This document shows, piece by piece, positions 20,628 to 32,136 of a DNA stretch of 64,000 nucleotides; position 1 is the stretch's first letter; each line of letters begins with the position of its first letter. The notes below the pieces were generated by a model. That model searched no databases and was not told the DNA's origin. It worked only from the letters and a program-made list of their open reading frames with translations. The stretch comes from Fistulifera solaris (taxonomy: Eukaryota > Bacillariophyta > Bacillariophyceae > Naviculales > Stauroneidaceae). Location: NCBI GenBank assembly GCA_030295235.1, contig AP026130.1, positions 930,001 to 994,000 of the forward strand. The letters are read 5' to 3'. A program made the position numbers and the translations under genes.

Positions 20628-21692
20628 ATGAATTTTTCCTTCAAAAAGGTGATCAGGCTACTTCTTGCCCTGGTGCTTTTGTTTGAAACAACATACGCCT
20701 GGGAATGGTCGGACTTTATCGGAAGTCACCTGCCGTCACCGGTTGTCGCAACATTGTCATTGGAAGAAGTTTCCGATCTGCGAGCACGGGACATTAAACG
20801 GCGACTCGCCCGGAATCATGGCTACTCGGCCGAGGAATTGGCGCGCATACTCGATAAGAAAGAACTCATACATGCACTGGCTTTTGAGGAAGAAAAGATT
20901 CGTCTTAAATATGAGGATGAAGTGAAACGCGTTCTATTGAAGCGAGGCATTATCACAGCCATCCTCCTGGTTCTAGTCATTGTCTGCTGGCCTTTGTTGC
21001 AACACGCCTACGAGGTTGCTTCCGTCAACTTTGTTGTATATACCGATCGAAAGAGACATGAAGCGCATCGGTGTTGGGAATTGAAATCGTATGCTGGTAT
21101 GGTCGGATGTACGATCATGTTCGTTCTCGATTTGATGCAAGCCTGGTTGACGGCATCCATTCTGTTGTCCTGGGTCATGCGCTCCCGATATTTCTTTCCC
21201 ACTCCCTCATTACCAATAAAACCAGGTCAACTGATGGGAGGTGAGATAGCACGCTCTCCCATGGCAAATTATGGACTCAATGTTGGTCCCATGGCAGTGT
21301 CTTGGGGCATGCGGTTTGTTTATGGACGAATAGAGAGTTGGACGGGTCGTGCGCTGTCTCGAGCTCATCAGACACAGCGACGCGCGGCCCGGGATAACGA
21401 AAGCGAACAAGAGCGAGCCGCTCGAAAGGCTCGGAAACAAGCAAGGCGGGAAGAACGAGAACGACAAGCCGCGATGCGCGTTCCCACTAGCACGCTGCCA
21501 CCGGATTGGATGCAACCGAACAATAATGATTCCGATGAAAGAGGAGAAGGGCCAGCTCCATTCTCAACTGTACATAATGATCACACGGTTGGATCCGAAG
21601 ATAAGCAGTATCCTCTTCCCAGCAGCAAGGAACATGAAGAATTTTTGGAGCAACTCGACTGTCACGTCTCGGAGTTTGATGAATTAGACTAG
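20628..21692 (+). CDS. Membrane protein with signal peptide and SAP-like helix pair
   Basis: The gene has one exon and 354 codons. Residues 1-24 are a signal peptide (VIRLLLALVLLFETTYA). Residues 43-84 (LEEVSDLRARDIKRRLAR, then YSAEELARILDKKELIHAL) look like a SAP-type helix-turn-helix such as the C-terminal domain of MANF-like ER proteins. Two membrane segments follow, at about 107-127 (IITAILLVLVIVCWPLL) and 155-180. The last 120 residues are charged and probably cytosolic, with a long Arg/Ala/Glu helix near 250-285 and an acidic end. An ER or secretory-pathway membrane location is likely. I do not recognise the function. Confidence 0.6.
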   Translation: MNFSFKKVIRLLLALVLLFETTYAWEWSDFIGSHLPSPVVATLSLEEVSDLRARDIKRRLARNHGYSAEELARILDKKELIHALAFEEEKIRLKYEDEVKRVLLKRGIITAILLVLVIVCWPLLQHAYEVASVNFVVYTDRKRHEAHRCWELKSYAGMVGCTIMFVLDLMQAWLTASILLSWVMRSRYFFPTPSLPIKPGQLMGGEIARSPMANYGLNVGPMAVSWGMRFVYGRIESWTGRALSRAHQTQRRAARDNESEQERAARKARKQARREERERQAAMRVPTSTLPPDWMQPNNNDSDERGEGPAPFSTVHNDHTVGSEDKQYPLPSSKEHEEFLEQLDCHVSEFDELD

Positions 21693-21856
21693 ATAGGTTT
21701 CGAGCATAGACCCTAGCTATAGGTTATAGTCGAGCGTTAACGAATGTTGAGCTAAATCAAGGTCTTTGTATTTTTCTTCTCCATACCAGGTAGAGATGAC
21801 AGATGACAGATGACGGAAAGTTGACGAAGATAGTAAAAGGGGCTTAGAGTTCCGGT

Positions 21857-23603
21857 CTAGTGGTTATACGTGTTGATAGCATTTTGAACCCTAATATGCT
21901 ACCTAAAATGCTATCCAAAAGTACATTTTTGCGCAACTCGTATTCTGTTCAATTTAAGTCCGTTGGTGCTAAACAAAGAACTAGAAGCTTGTTTTGATCC
22001 ATAAGATCAATCGTATACCCCCAGGTCAACGTTGAAAATGACCTGCTCGCGACCTGGAGGAAGTTTCGTCCGCACGTTTTGTTGAAAATTTTCACATCTG
22101 AATCCGGTACCCAAAGTACATTTTATCTCTGACTAGTTGTCTATCCGGTTTCGATAAAACGTGATTTTATCGCAAAAATCTGAAAATGACCGAAAGCACA
22201 CGTGAGCCGACGAGCGTCAAAATAGCACCTTGCGGCCATGAAGACGACGGTTCTGAGCAGCAGCGTGTCCCTTTGATCACAGGAAGACTCTGAATTCTTT
22301 CATATCACACGAAAACAAATAAATAATTGTTACAGTCGCTGAGCGATAGCAGCGTTGACGCCTTGACGACGTCGCCGTGGCATCGCCAGCATAAAGGCCA
22401 ACAGAATGAATTTGTGTGTCACAGTCAAAGCCTACAGTTTATTGCAACATTTGCTGTAATGAGAATAACCGGTATACAAGATCTGACTGTGAAAATGAAA
22501 GCAGAAGACGGTGAGACGAGTCCACACGGCGCAAATGATACTCGCTCAGCGCAATTCGTATTATAAAGAACGTCTTGACTTCCTTTACACCTTGAATCAA
22601 CGCAACTGCTTCCGTCTCATCAGCTTTTCTTACGGTTACTCTATGCTTCGACAAAAAGTTAGCGAGATCTATGTGATTGTGGATAAAAGAAGTCGGCAAT
22701 TTACTTCTCGTAGGTGAGACCGAAGCACTCGTGAAATATCTCATTTCATCATCCAGCGCTCATAAGAAGAAACAATTGCCGTGGTTCGTTTGCACATTCA
22801 AACCGTTTAAACACGGTTAAACTAACTCATAGAATAATTTGGAGGAAAAGAGGTGGTAGCAACATGAGAGTCGGCTTAAACTGAAGTAGCAATATTCAGC
22901 GGCACGTCGCGCAGCTTTTCGAGTATGAATGTCGCGCTTTTTCGTCGGAAGTACATGATGTATTACTAAAAAAGCATTTTAGCCATTAACAATAAATCTA
23001 TGGCCTTAAAAGCAGTGTGATGGCGCCAAGCGCATGAAGTCAAAGTAGCCTTCACTCGGAAAAACCGATTAATAGTAGATGAGAGCGGAATTGTGCCGTT
23101 AACATTCTTCCCCAAGCAAGGACTGCGTATTTCATAAGTTCATTAGTAGTAAGAACAGAATTGGCGAGCGATATGGACAGGAGTTAACTCGTCTCAAGAG
23201 CCACGACCTAGGAAATTTGATAGCATTTGAAATTGAATCGTTTCTTTGATACGAAAGCCACGATTTCCTGTCCCGTGAATAGCCCAGGTTTGCCTTTGCA
23301 CCCAACAGGCTTAGACAGAGAGTTTCCTGTCCTTATAGCCTTTACATTCTTGCTTTATGTCACTTTCAACGCAAGTTTTAGCTAATATGCTATCCCATAT
23401 GCTATCCCTTTCGGGGCACCTCAACTTTTGACACCGACGTCGTATCGAGCCTATTCTTTGTTATATAAATCAAGCTCAATAAGATGTTTTATTATATTGA
23501 AAAACGAAAGCAATCCGACATGTTTTCGAAAAGTTATGGTATCGCAAAAATAGTGAAATTGGATAGCATATGATATTCTACTACCAACACGTATAACCAC
23601 TAG
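21857..23603. mobile_element. Candidate non-autonomous DNA transposon with 19-bp perfect TIRs
   Basis: CTAGTGGTTATACGTGTTG at 21857-21875 is exactly inverted at 23585-23603. Near both ends ATGCTATCC or its complement recurs (about 21908, 23388, 23400 and 23563), like subterminal repeats. The 1.75-kb interior has only short unrelated frames and no transposase. The outermost CTAG could be a palindromic target duplication or part of the TIR. The superfamily is not recognised. Confidence 0.5.
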
Positions 23604-24185
23604 GTATTCGTCTTTGTATATCATTCAAAGTACACAGTCATAAAAAACCGGTATTGAAAGCATATGGATCAATTACCGGACCCTAATTAAATAACGTGAA
23701 TGTCCTCTTACACTACGTATTTATGTAGACGTCATTGTCGTTCACCGTCCGTAACTCAACAGTTTGCTTTAGAGTAATAATTTACGACCTTCTCTCTACA
23801 TTGTTTCGTAGAGTGCGAAACCGGAAGACGCCAACGTGTGTCATTGTCATACGGATGATCTAAAATGATACACTTTAACGCTCGAATCTTGTCCCTTCTT
23901 CACAGGTTTACATCGTACAAAATAGGGGCGACTCTAGAGCGGTTCTTAAACTCTGACGCCAATGGTGTTTTTTCATGAAGTGACCGAACGAAAGACCAAA
24001 GACCCAACACCGCTTCGCGGCCACAGACTTTTCGCAACGGAGCGGCTTGGTGGCAGCCCCGACACTGCCAGGCGCGTTTTCAAGTGCGGAGCAGCATCGG
24101 TCATCATCTGGTCTTTTTGCTGTTGCGACCACACGTTCTTGCATTGCTGTTCTGTAATAAACGGCTTCACTAAAGAGCAATAAAA
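23604..24185. other. Intergenic region upstream of PP1
   Basis: 582 bp with no recognisable gene. Short frames on both strands near 23908-24183 overlap each other and have no family features. The PP1 promoter is expected here. Confidence 0.45.
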
Positions 24186-25569
24186 ATGGGAGATGAAGGA
24201 GGTGATCAGAATGGGGCGCTAATGTCGGACCCGGTCGATGTTATCATCGAGAAGCTGTTGAGGTCAGTCAGTGCCCGCGGACGGAGCAGCAGCACGAGTT
24301 GTCGTGAAAATGCCGATAAATACTGTATTGGGTCTATTGGTTAATTTTGTATTCAAATTGGTATACCGAACGGAGTATTTCGAAGGGCATTTTGAATGTA
24401 AAATCGATTGCTGCGGTGCTTTACTTTTATTCGTAATTTTGTCTGCATTGATTGCACAATAAATGCTAACTCTTTTCTCTTTCTTATTTCTTGACATCTT
24501 CAGTGTCCGAGGAGCTCGCCCAGGTAAACAAGTAGACCTTTCAGAAGCTGAAATCAAGATGCTTTGTCTTCGAGGAAGAGATTTGTTGATCGGACAGCCC
24601 ATGTTGCTCGAGTTAGAGGCACCCATTAAAATTTGCGGAGATGTACACGGACAATACTACGATTTGCTTCGTCTCTTCGAATACGGAGGCTTTCCGCCGG
24701 AATCAAACTACGTCTTTCTGGGTGATTACGTGGATCGCGGAAAGCAAAGTCTTGAGACTATCTGCTTGCTGTTGGCGTACAAGATCAAGTATCCGGAAAA
24801 CTTCTTCATTCTCCGTGGCAATCACGAGTGCGCATCGATTAATCGCATTTATGGTTTTTACGACGAGTGCAAGCGAAGATTCGGAATTAAGCTCTGGAAG
24901 ACATTTACCGACTGCTTCAACTGCTTGCCTTGTGCCGCAGTCATTGATGAGAAGATTTTCTGCATGCACGGTGGTCTCAGTCCGGAACTTACCAGTTTGG
25001 ATCAGGTAAAGCGAATTGTTCGGCCCACTGATGTTCCCGATACAGGTTTGCTCTGTGATCTTCTTTGGTCGGATCCTGATAAGGAAATTGACGGATGGGG
25101 TGAGAATGATCGAGGTGTGTCTTTCACTTTCGGAGAAGACATTGTAGCCCAGTTTTTGCACAAACACGATCTTGATTTAATTTGTCGGGCCCATCAAGTT
25201 GTTGAAGATGGATACGAATTCTTCGCTCGTCGGCAACTGGTCACTTTGTTTTCCGCACCGAACTATTGTGGGGAATTCGACAATGCCGGGGCCATGATGA
25301 GCGTCGACGAAACGCTCATGTGCTCGTTCCAGATTTTAAAACCTGCAGAAAAGCGACAACGCTTCGCTTTTCAGGGTGGCGCTCAAGGAAGGCCTGGAAC
25401 CCCCGCAGGGAGCAGGCAAATAGGCATCACCGGATGTGTTTCAATTTGGATCGGGTCACTTTTTCGAATTGTGCATGCCGTTGTATTTCACTCTTTCCGG
25501 TGTCCTTCGGGCACTAGCAATCTTCTGGCTCTGTGGTACCTAAACCCTTGGCTATTAAACTCTTCTTAA
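24186..25569 (+). CDS. Serine/threonine protein phosphatase PP1 catalytic subunit
   Basis: Exon 1 (24186-24262) and exon 2 (from 24504) join in phase 2 to give the PP1 start, with IIEKLLR before the junction and [14 protein letters not shown] after it. All metallophosphatase motifs are present: GDVHGQ, GDYVDRG, RGNHE, and HGGLSP after [21 protein letters not shown] near the end is the PP1-specific beta12-13 loop region. The enzyme removes phosphate from Ser/Thr with two metal ions in nucleus and cytosol, steered by regulatory subunits. The frame runs to 25569 with an unlikely 50-residue tail. If CCCCC at 25400-25404 is really CCCC, it ends at a TAG at 25421-25423 after 331 residues, the normal length. 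Confidence 0.93.
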
Positions 25570-25938
25570 TTATGTTTACAGACTACTAGCTTCGTGATGT
25601 TTATTTTGACGTTGATAATTTGGGAACCGTTGAATTGATTCATGTAGTAACGATCACCATTCAATAAGCCCCACTAGTCGTTCTATACGGAAGTTAAAAA
25701 TAGACAAATGGATCCAGTAAAGGTTTCCCATTTTGAATTTGAGTATGTTTGAAAACTAACTTTTACGGTACGGTGCCGTACCTAGTTTTTCGAGTGTGAC
25801 ACCGAGGTGCGCGCTCCCAAAAAATTTGGTGCGTTGAGTTTTGAATCCCGTTTTGTAGTAAAAATCGACTCTGTTACAAGATTCGCGGGGTGCGCGATGT
25901 CAAATTCTGGGCTTTAATCGGATCATTTGAAGAAAAAA
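25570..25938. other. Intergenic region
   Basis: Contains a short inverted repeat, GGTACGG and CCGTACC around TG, near 25768-25783. Nothing else is recognised. Confidence 0.45.
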
Positions 25939-26208
25939 ATGACAAGCATGTGGTGCTTGCGTATTCCTAGGCGATCTGCTATTGGCCATGTTGTGTTTGT
26001 CGTATCTGTTTATGGAAACATATTTATTATATTAGCATTTGCTTTAACAGCCATCCTCGTTTGCTTCGCGTACACCGACGAATTGTTGATTGCGATGGAA
26101 AATGACATCATGGAATCAGAGAGGGCCGTAGCATTGTCTATGATCGAGCTCTCGGCACTGCAAGACGAAATCCGACAATTACTTGCACAAAGCAAGGGCA
26201 AGATTTGA
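25939..26208 (+). CDS. Small single-pass membrane protein, hypothetical
   Basis: 89 codons from ATG 25939 (MTSMWCLRIPRR). A basic N terminus is followed by a hydrophobic span of about 28 residues (VVFVVSVYGNIFIILAFALT onward). The C-terminal half (ESERAVALSMIELSALQDEIRQLLAQ) is amphipathic and coiled-coil like. This design suits a tail-exposed membrane anchor, but I recognise no family. It lies 47 bp from the stop of the convergent NR2C2AP homologue. Expression evidence would be needed to accept it. Confidence 0.35.
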   Translation: MTSMWCLRIPRRSAIGHVVFVVSVYGNIFIILAFALTAILVCFAYTDELLIAMENDIMESERAVALSMIELSALQDEIRQLLAQSKGKI

Positions 26209-26255
26209 TCTACGGATGCCCAACTCTCAACTATGCCGTTCAGCTAGACAAGCCA

Positions 26256-26762
26256 TCAACTGCTCTTACTTCCACTTTCTTCTTTTCCCCACACTTCAAG
26301 GCGATATATGGTGACTCGACCATAGAAATCGGTAGCGTCGTCGAAGGTAAGTTTAATTGCTTTCGTAGTCAATTTCTCGACTTGCAACGAACGCGTCTGT
26401 AACTCATGGACATCATCGAACTCAAGGGTATCATCAACAAGAATCCACTCTTCTTTTTCGTTTTTGGCATAAACCGAACAGGTTTCGGCACAAAATCCCG
26501 CTTGAAATTGTATCCGTATTTCGTCGGGCTGAACGGCCCTCCAAAAGTCTACAATGAACCAGCATCCGTCATTACGCCCTTTCTGTTCCGCCATCCCCTC
26601 CGAATTCCAGCAACTAGAGCTATTTTTGGTATCCAGGGCATTCAGAGGACCGTATTGCTTCGTGTTGCGTTGCAAAATCGACGACGCCCTGCGCTGGCTC
26701 GAGTGAGAAAAGAAAATGTATGCGACTACCTTGTGAATTATTTACCTTGCTGTTGTTCCCAT
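26256..26762 (-). CDS. NR2C2AP/TRA16-like protein (discoidin-like fold)
   Basis: A 17-nt first coding exon (26762-26746, MGTTA plus two bases) joins exon 2 (26688-26256) in phase 2 across a 57-nt intron, giving 149 residues. The product reads SSILQRNTKQYGPLNALD, then SSSCWNSEG, IRIQFQAGF, and near the end FDDATDFYGRVTIYRLEVWG. These match the nuclear-receptor-2C2-associated protein family, whose members are 130-150 residues long with a galactose-binding (F5/8C-like) fold. In animals it represses the orphan receptor TR4; outside animals the role is unknown, and no such receptor exists in algae. Confidence 0.8.
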
Positions 26763-26889
26763 CGAAATGAGACTTAATATAGATCTTGCATTGTCCATTC
26801 TTCTAGTATTCTCCTCTTCAAATTGTGATTTAGTCTAGACATTCAAATAAGCTTGCAATGAGCATCACAAGCACCAGTTATTTTTCCAT

Positions 26890-27540
26890 CGAGAATAATA
26901 CACGGTAAGGCGGGCGAATAAAAGCATGTTTCGTGACTGAGTTGCAGTCCTGAACAATTGATCCGACACTTTGGCAGATAAATAGTAATTCGGAAACCAC
27001 ACGGATTATCGACATGAAAAACCTAAACGTGCATTGCAAACATTCTTGTACTCTACTCGAAAGTAACATTGCAGAAGTCAGAAAAGAGGCTTGCAAAACC
27101 GGACGGAGGTTGAATAGATCGGAGGTTGAATAAATGTTTTTCTCGGTAACATCATGATGACTCTTGACTGAAAAGCAGTCGTGTCAGCCTTAAACCAACA
27201 CTTTGGACTATAGTGATTTGGGACGACGTATTTCAAGAGGATTTTTAACATGAAAAGCCAGGACTTGCATTGCAAATACTATTGAAATCATCTCAATTGT
27301 AGAGGCAAGAAAACAGGCGTACATAACGAAGAAGGTTGAATAGATGTTTGGCTCGGAATATCGTAACTCATGGGTGAAACAATGCAGCTGTAACATCCGA
27401 AAACTAACACTCTGGACTATAGTGATTTTGGAACGGCGTTTTTTACAAGGATTCTCGCCACTTTCGCCATGAAGCACGAAGACGTGCATCGCCAACGCTG
27501 CTGAAGTCAATTGCATCGTCGTAGCTACAAAATGGACCTA
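26890..27540. repeat. Degenerate tandem repeat of about 220-240 bp, three copies
   Basis: Related blocks recur: ACATGAAAA...GTGCATTGCAAA near 27012, ACATGAAAA...TTGCATTGCAAA near 27248, and CCATGAAGC...GTGCATCGCCAA near 27467. GGTTGAATAGATG and GGACTATAGTGATTT also repeat between them. Identity between copies is moderate, so the duplication is old. Minus-strand frames of 65-102 codons across it share some residues but have no known features. Confidence 0.6.
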
Positions 27541-27690
27541 CAAAAGCGAAGCTATTCGGTTTCCGGGTGCCGTACGTTTCTATTTTCTTTCCAGTTTCTC
27601 TTGTGAATAACTAGGTACCGCTACGATAAAAGAATACTAGACAGAAAATAAGAATTGATCGTTCAACGGAGGAGCAAGCGCGGGCTTTGC

Positions 27691-27714
27691 TGTCAACTGT
27701 CAACTGTCAACTGT
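27691..27714. repeat. TGTCAAC heptamer repeat
   Basis: Three tandem TGTCAAC units plus a partial one, ending 3 bp before the retroelement's target-site duplication. Confidence 0.9.
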
Positions 27715-27717
27715 CTC

Positions 27718-27722
27718 ATAGG
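27718..27722. repeat. Target-site duplication, left
   Basis: ATAGG, matching 34846-34850 on the other side of the element. Confidence 0.9.
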
Positions 27723-28181
27723 TCTCACGTATCGACGGACAGAAATTGGAAGTATTTTCTGTCAACCAAGTCGCTACGTTTCGCGAACAACAGAAGAGGA
27801 AGTATCTGGTAGCCTAAGACGATAAAACAGTCAAAGTTTTCCAAACAACAATATTATAAGCCTTTACAAATCCGACAAATGATCAAGGTGGAACCTCACT
27901 GGGTGATGGTTCCGCCGAGAATGTCACTCTGCCATCGGACTAGGTCTTATTTTATCTTGAAATTCTGAGCTCAATGATGTGGCTCTAACATTCTTGTATC
28001 GCGTTGCTTGCAAACTTTTCACGCCTTCACGATCAATCCAAATCGTACAAAGACCCTTGGGCCTCTCCCATGAGGTTCCGTCCCGAAGGCTTCCGATTTG
28101 GGGGTCGTGGTTCGCATTAGGTCGTGCGGCTAAATTGGGTGAGTCCCTAGTAGTCTGCCCGCTATCCGCATATCCGTGACA
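27723..28181 (-). repeat. 3' LTR of the copia element
   Basis: 459 bp. Read on the minus strand it begins TGTCACGG and ends CGTGAGA. It contains the last part of the pol frame, which stops at 27924. Confidence 0.95.
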
Positions 28182-31100
28182 CTCCCTCTCAGACGAAGAG
28201 GGACCACTTTCATTCCAACCCATTAACTTGTCTCGAAGATAGGTAAACGTTTCCCTAGGCAATCCTTTCGTCATGATATCCGCAAGCTGTTCTTTAGTGT
28301 CAATCTTGTTGATCTTCAATTCACCACTTTGAACATGTTGTCGGAAGAAATGATACTTGGTTGCATAGTGCTTCGAGCGAGGGGTCATCCGCGGAATCGT
28401 AGCAAGAGTGAGCGCTCCATTGTTGTCTTCAAATACATCCGAATGGGCAATGCTCTCGACTTGATCTTCTCCAGTAATAGCCTTAGCAACAGCAGTAACA
28501 AGTCTTCGCATCGGCAAAACATCGCGCATAGCAGTACTCAATGCGACATACTCACTCTCCATTGTACTTAGAGAGATTTCAGACTGTAGCTTCGATACCC
28601 AAAGTAGGGGGCAATTGCCGAGCGTCAAGATGTAGCCAGTACGCTGACTTCACACTTATCGGATCTTCAGGATCTTCAGCTCCCCACAAACCGGCAAAGT
28701 CGGCATCAACAAAGCAATCAATCTTCAACTCTTTCGTCGGACGCATCACCAAACCACGATCGGCCGTTCCTTTCAAATAGCGGACAATTCTCTTGATCGC
28801 TTTAGCATGACTTTGCCTCGGCGAATGAGTGAAGCGAAGCGCACTGATGGACAGCAAATGCAATATCCGGTCGAGAGTTTGACGACAAGTAGAGCAACAT
28901 TCCGACAACCGAAGCATAATTCCAAGACTCGGCGAACGCAGCACCAGCCAAATCTTTTCCCAATGGTTTGTTTTCAGCAGGCGTGTCGCAAGAATTACAA
29001 TCAGCCATGTCGGTAGCTTCGATGACGCGATTAATGAGACCTTTCTGGGTCAACTCGATAGTATCGCCCACGACGGGTAAACTGAATTCCCAAGAACGCG
29101 GGAAACATCTTTCGACTCCACAGTCAAAGTCAGAACCTTGTCAATAGCTTCGATCATCTCATCCATGCACTTTTCATCGAGACTGAACCAAAGGCAATCA
29201 TCGACGTAAGTCAAACAAATAATTTTCTGCACGAACAGGCAAGCATCGATATCGACCAACTGTTTGAAACCATGCTTCTCCAAAGTGTCCTTCAGCAAGT
29301 TAAAGAATCGGAGTGGACTATCGGACTTGCCATAAAGCCGTCTTCTGGAGCATCAAAACAGTATCTTCGCCATCGTCGTGAAATCCTTGAGGCATCTCGA
29401 TGTAGCACTCTTCAGTAGGCGGCAAAGGGGCTTGAGCGAACGCATTGACATAATCAACTTGGCGGGTATGCATTCCATGGACGATGGACATAATCAACAA
29501 CAACCGGACTGTGGACCACTGTACGACAGGAGAGTAGGACTCGAAATAGTCGACTCCTTTTATCTCCATATCGCCACGAACACAGAATCTCGCCTTGTAC
29601 TTCGTGGGTGTCCCATCCGGTGAACGCTTAAGCCGAAACGCCCCAAGTGGACTTTATCACGCGCTTATTTGCAGGTACAGAAGCTCGCGGAATTTTCCTC
29701 CATGTCCCCATCTTCTCCAACATTCGAATTTCTTTCACCATCGCATCTTGCCATTCTCGATATTCAGCAGACGACATAGCTTGATGATACATTGGATAGT
29801 CGGGATCGGAACCTTTCTTTGGCTTCTTTACACGCTGCATAGCGGCGAAAGCAACAGGATCTCGCAAATCAAACTCGCCGAGCTCCGAATCCCAACAAGC
29901 AACAAGGCCGGAATGAATCGACGCAATAAAGGAGAAAGTTTCGCGAGGAATCGGCGCAAGAACAACCGAAGCAACGTTGGTAATAAATTCATTGAACTTT
30001 CTTGGAGCACGTCTCTCGCGAGTGGATCGGCGAGGTTCGGTAGGAGCAGCTGGTGTCTTCTTCCGCGGCGAACTTGATGGAGGCTTGGCATCCACAGCAA
30101 CCTTGGGAGCAGGAATCGGCTCAACCGGTTTTGAATTTGGCTCAGGTAGTTTAACAGGAGTAGTAACTGTCTTTTGCTCTTGCTCCCTCTGCAATGTAGG
30201 CTCGCTTGAACTCTTTTCAGTCGTAGGTTCGGCATCTGTTCGCAGTCGCTGGTGCACCTTGTCGAAATCAACCGGGGGCTAGCATTGTCTTGAACGCTTC
30301 GAATCTTGCGAGATCGCTCTTGAATTCGAACATGCAACTCTTCTTGACTCAACCACTCGTCATCCAAGTCGATCGGATCATCCTCATCGAAAAATACTTG
30401 GAAGCGAGACGATGCGAAGATGTCGGCCCAAGTCTTCGGATCGACAGAATCATCCGCACCGACAACATTCGAAACAGTGGCAAACCAATCATCGACAACA
30501 ACATGAAACTGCGCGGAAATCCGGTTCGTTTCTAGGTTCAAAACAACAGGAACATTCGATGCATGCCGGCCGACAAACCCAAGAAAACGCCGCGTCTTGA
30601 GCGAGGTTCAAACTTCGGAATCTTGTGCCCATCTTGCAACTTCGGGTTCAGAATATACGCGGGTGATCCCCAAACATGCATATCAGCAAACACTTTTCGA
30701 TCGGTCGTTGTTCTGACGATCATATCAGCCGGAGATGTATTGTTTTCGCCGGGTCCATAGTTGAAATTTTGAACGACATAATCAATCGCCTGAGGCCACA
30801 AGTCCGAAGAAATCGCTTTCGGCCAACGCAATTTAGCATGTAGCATCGTGAGTGCGTGCGAGAGATATAATACTTCCGATTGCGCGCTCAGCAACAGCAT
30901 TTTGGTGGTGAGCACCAGGTCCACTGAGAGTCATCGACTGGTAGTTCAGTATCAATTTGCTTTGCGAACTCCTGCGCCCGTGAACGTGCCATTGTCGGTA
31001 TGATATTGGACCACCGTGATGCCGTGGTTCGCCATTGCACTTTCAAACTCCAACTTGGCGCGCAAAGCCTCGCCAGCAGTAAAATTCAAAACATGAACGA

Positions 31101-32136
31101 CATAAACAAATCCACTTGCATGATCGACAAAAATCACACCGCCTTTGAACTTCTCATCATCCTTGGTACCACCGAAACCAGAGTAAAGACGTCCTCTCGT
31201 TGAAACAGAGAAGTGATCCATTGAAACCTTCTGGCCCGGAATTAAAATATCCTTCGAGAGAACTTTGGATTGGCGATCGACGGTCAATTTCGCTCCAGTC
31301 GACTTGCTTTCCTTTTCCATACATGCAAGCAGCGCACTTGGGAATCATACAACGCCGCCGCTTGGACTTCAGCAGAATTTCCGAGAGCGCCGGTTTTGAG
31401 CAAGGCTTGAATGCTTTTCATGCTTCGGTGAACAAATCGGAAATGCAAGCGAAGAAGAAACTTCTGTGCCTCACTCAAGTTTTGATTCTCAGCTGTAGTA
31501 ACACAGTTTTGAATCTTCGCAGCATTGAGAGCAACAGATTGTTTTCGGAACATCTCCAACGTAGGCAAATTGTTTTCAGGAGAGTATGCAATATCAAGAA
31601 AGTGGCCGTCCAACAAATCGACATGAATGAGGCTCGAGTCGCCGGAAAAACGCGGTTCGTCGCTTCGCTATGCCTTCACCAATTGACAATAGGACTGTGG
31701 GCTGAAGAGTCGAACATTCTACTTCGGGCACATGTAATCCGGGAATCCGAAAAGTAAAGCCCTTGCCGTTTGACAGAGTAGCAGTCCACTCAAGAGTACC
31801 TGTGCCGGCAATCGAAGAACCTGCAGCAAAGCCAGACAAAACTGTATCGCCAGTAGTAGGGGTGTAGGATGTGAAGTCATCACGGTCGAATGTAACAGCA
31901 ACTGTGGCTCCAGTGTCCCATATAACCGGAAACAGATTCGCCATGGTCGGTTTTCCAGCGACATGGACTTGATGCAGAGCAGGGAGGGCATAAATAGACG
32001 GGGGAAGCTTCGCGTACGGTGCAAAGTAGGCTCTAGATTTGTCTACACTATTATCTCCCTCTCGGAAGCAACATCGTCTCAGTAGCTCCCTCTGGAAGAG
32101 AATGCCCGGTGGGGTAACAAAATAATGAAGTGTCAT
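27924..32136 (-). pseudogene. copia pol (protease, integrase, reverse transcriptase, RNase H), frame broken
   Basis: Domains lie in copia order on the minus strand. The aspartic protease has WDTGAT at about 31909-31920. The integrase has a His-His/Cys-Cys zinc region (31330-31480), then Asp in VSMDHF (31218) and in YHTDNG (30996). A proline-rich linker follows (30050-30250). The reverse transcriptase includes MLEKMGTWRKIP, RQVDYVNAFAQAPL and the active site TYVDDCLWF at about 29187-29211. The RNase H has FVDADFAGLW and STMESEYVALS. About ten frame changes interrupt the series. The last frame runs through the polypurine tract and stops inside the LTR at 27924. Confidence 0.85.
28182..28190 (-). 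other. Polypurine tract of the copia element
   Basis: The minus strand reads GAGAGGGAG immediately before the 3' LTR start TGTCACGG, the expected plus-strand primer site. It lies within the pol reading frame. Confidence 0.75.

Noticed and set aside
21851-21920. tRNA gene suggested by GGTCTAGTGGTTATACG
   Set aside because: There is no B box, anticodon arm or 3' acceptor stem, and the same sequence is present inverted at 23585-23603.
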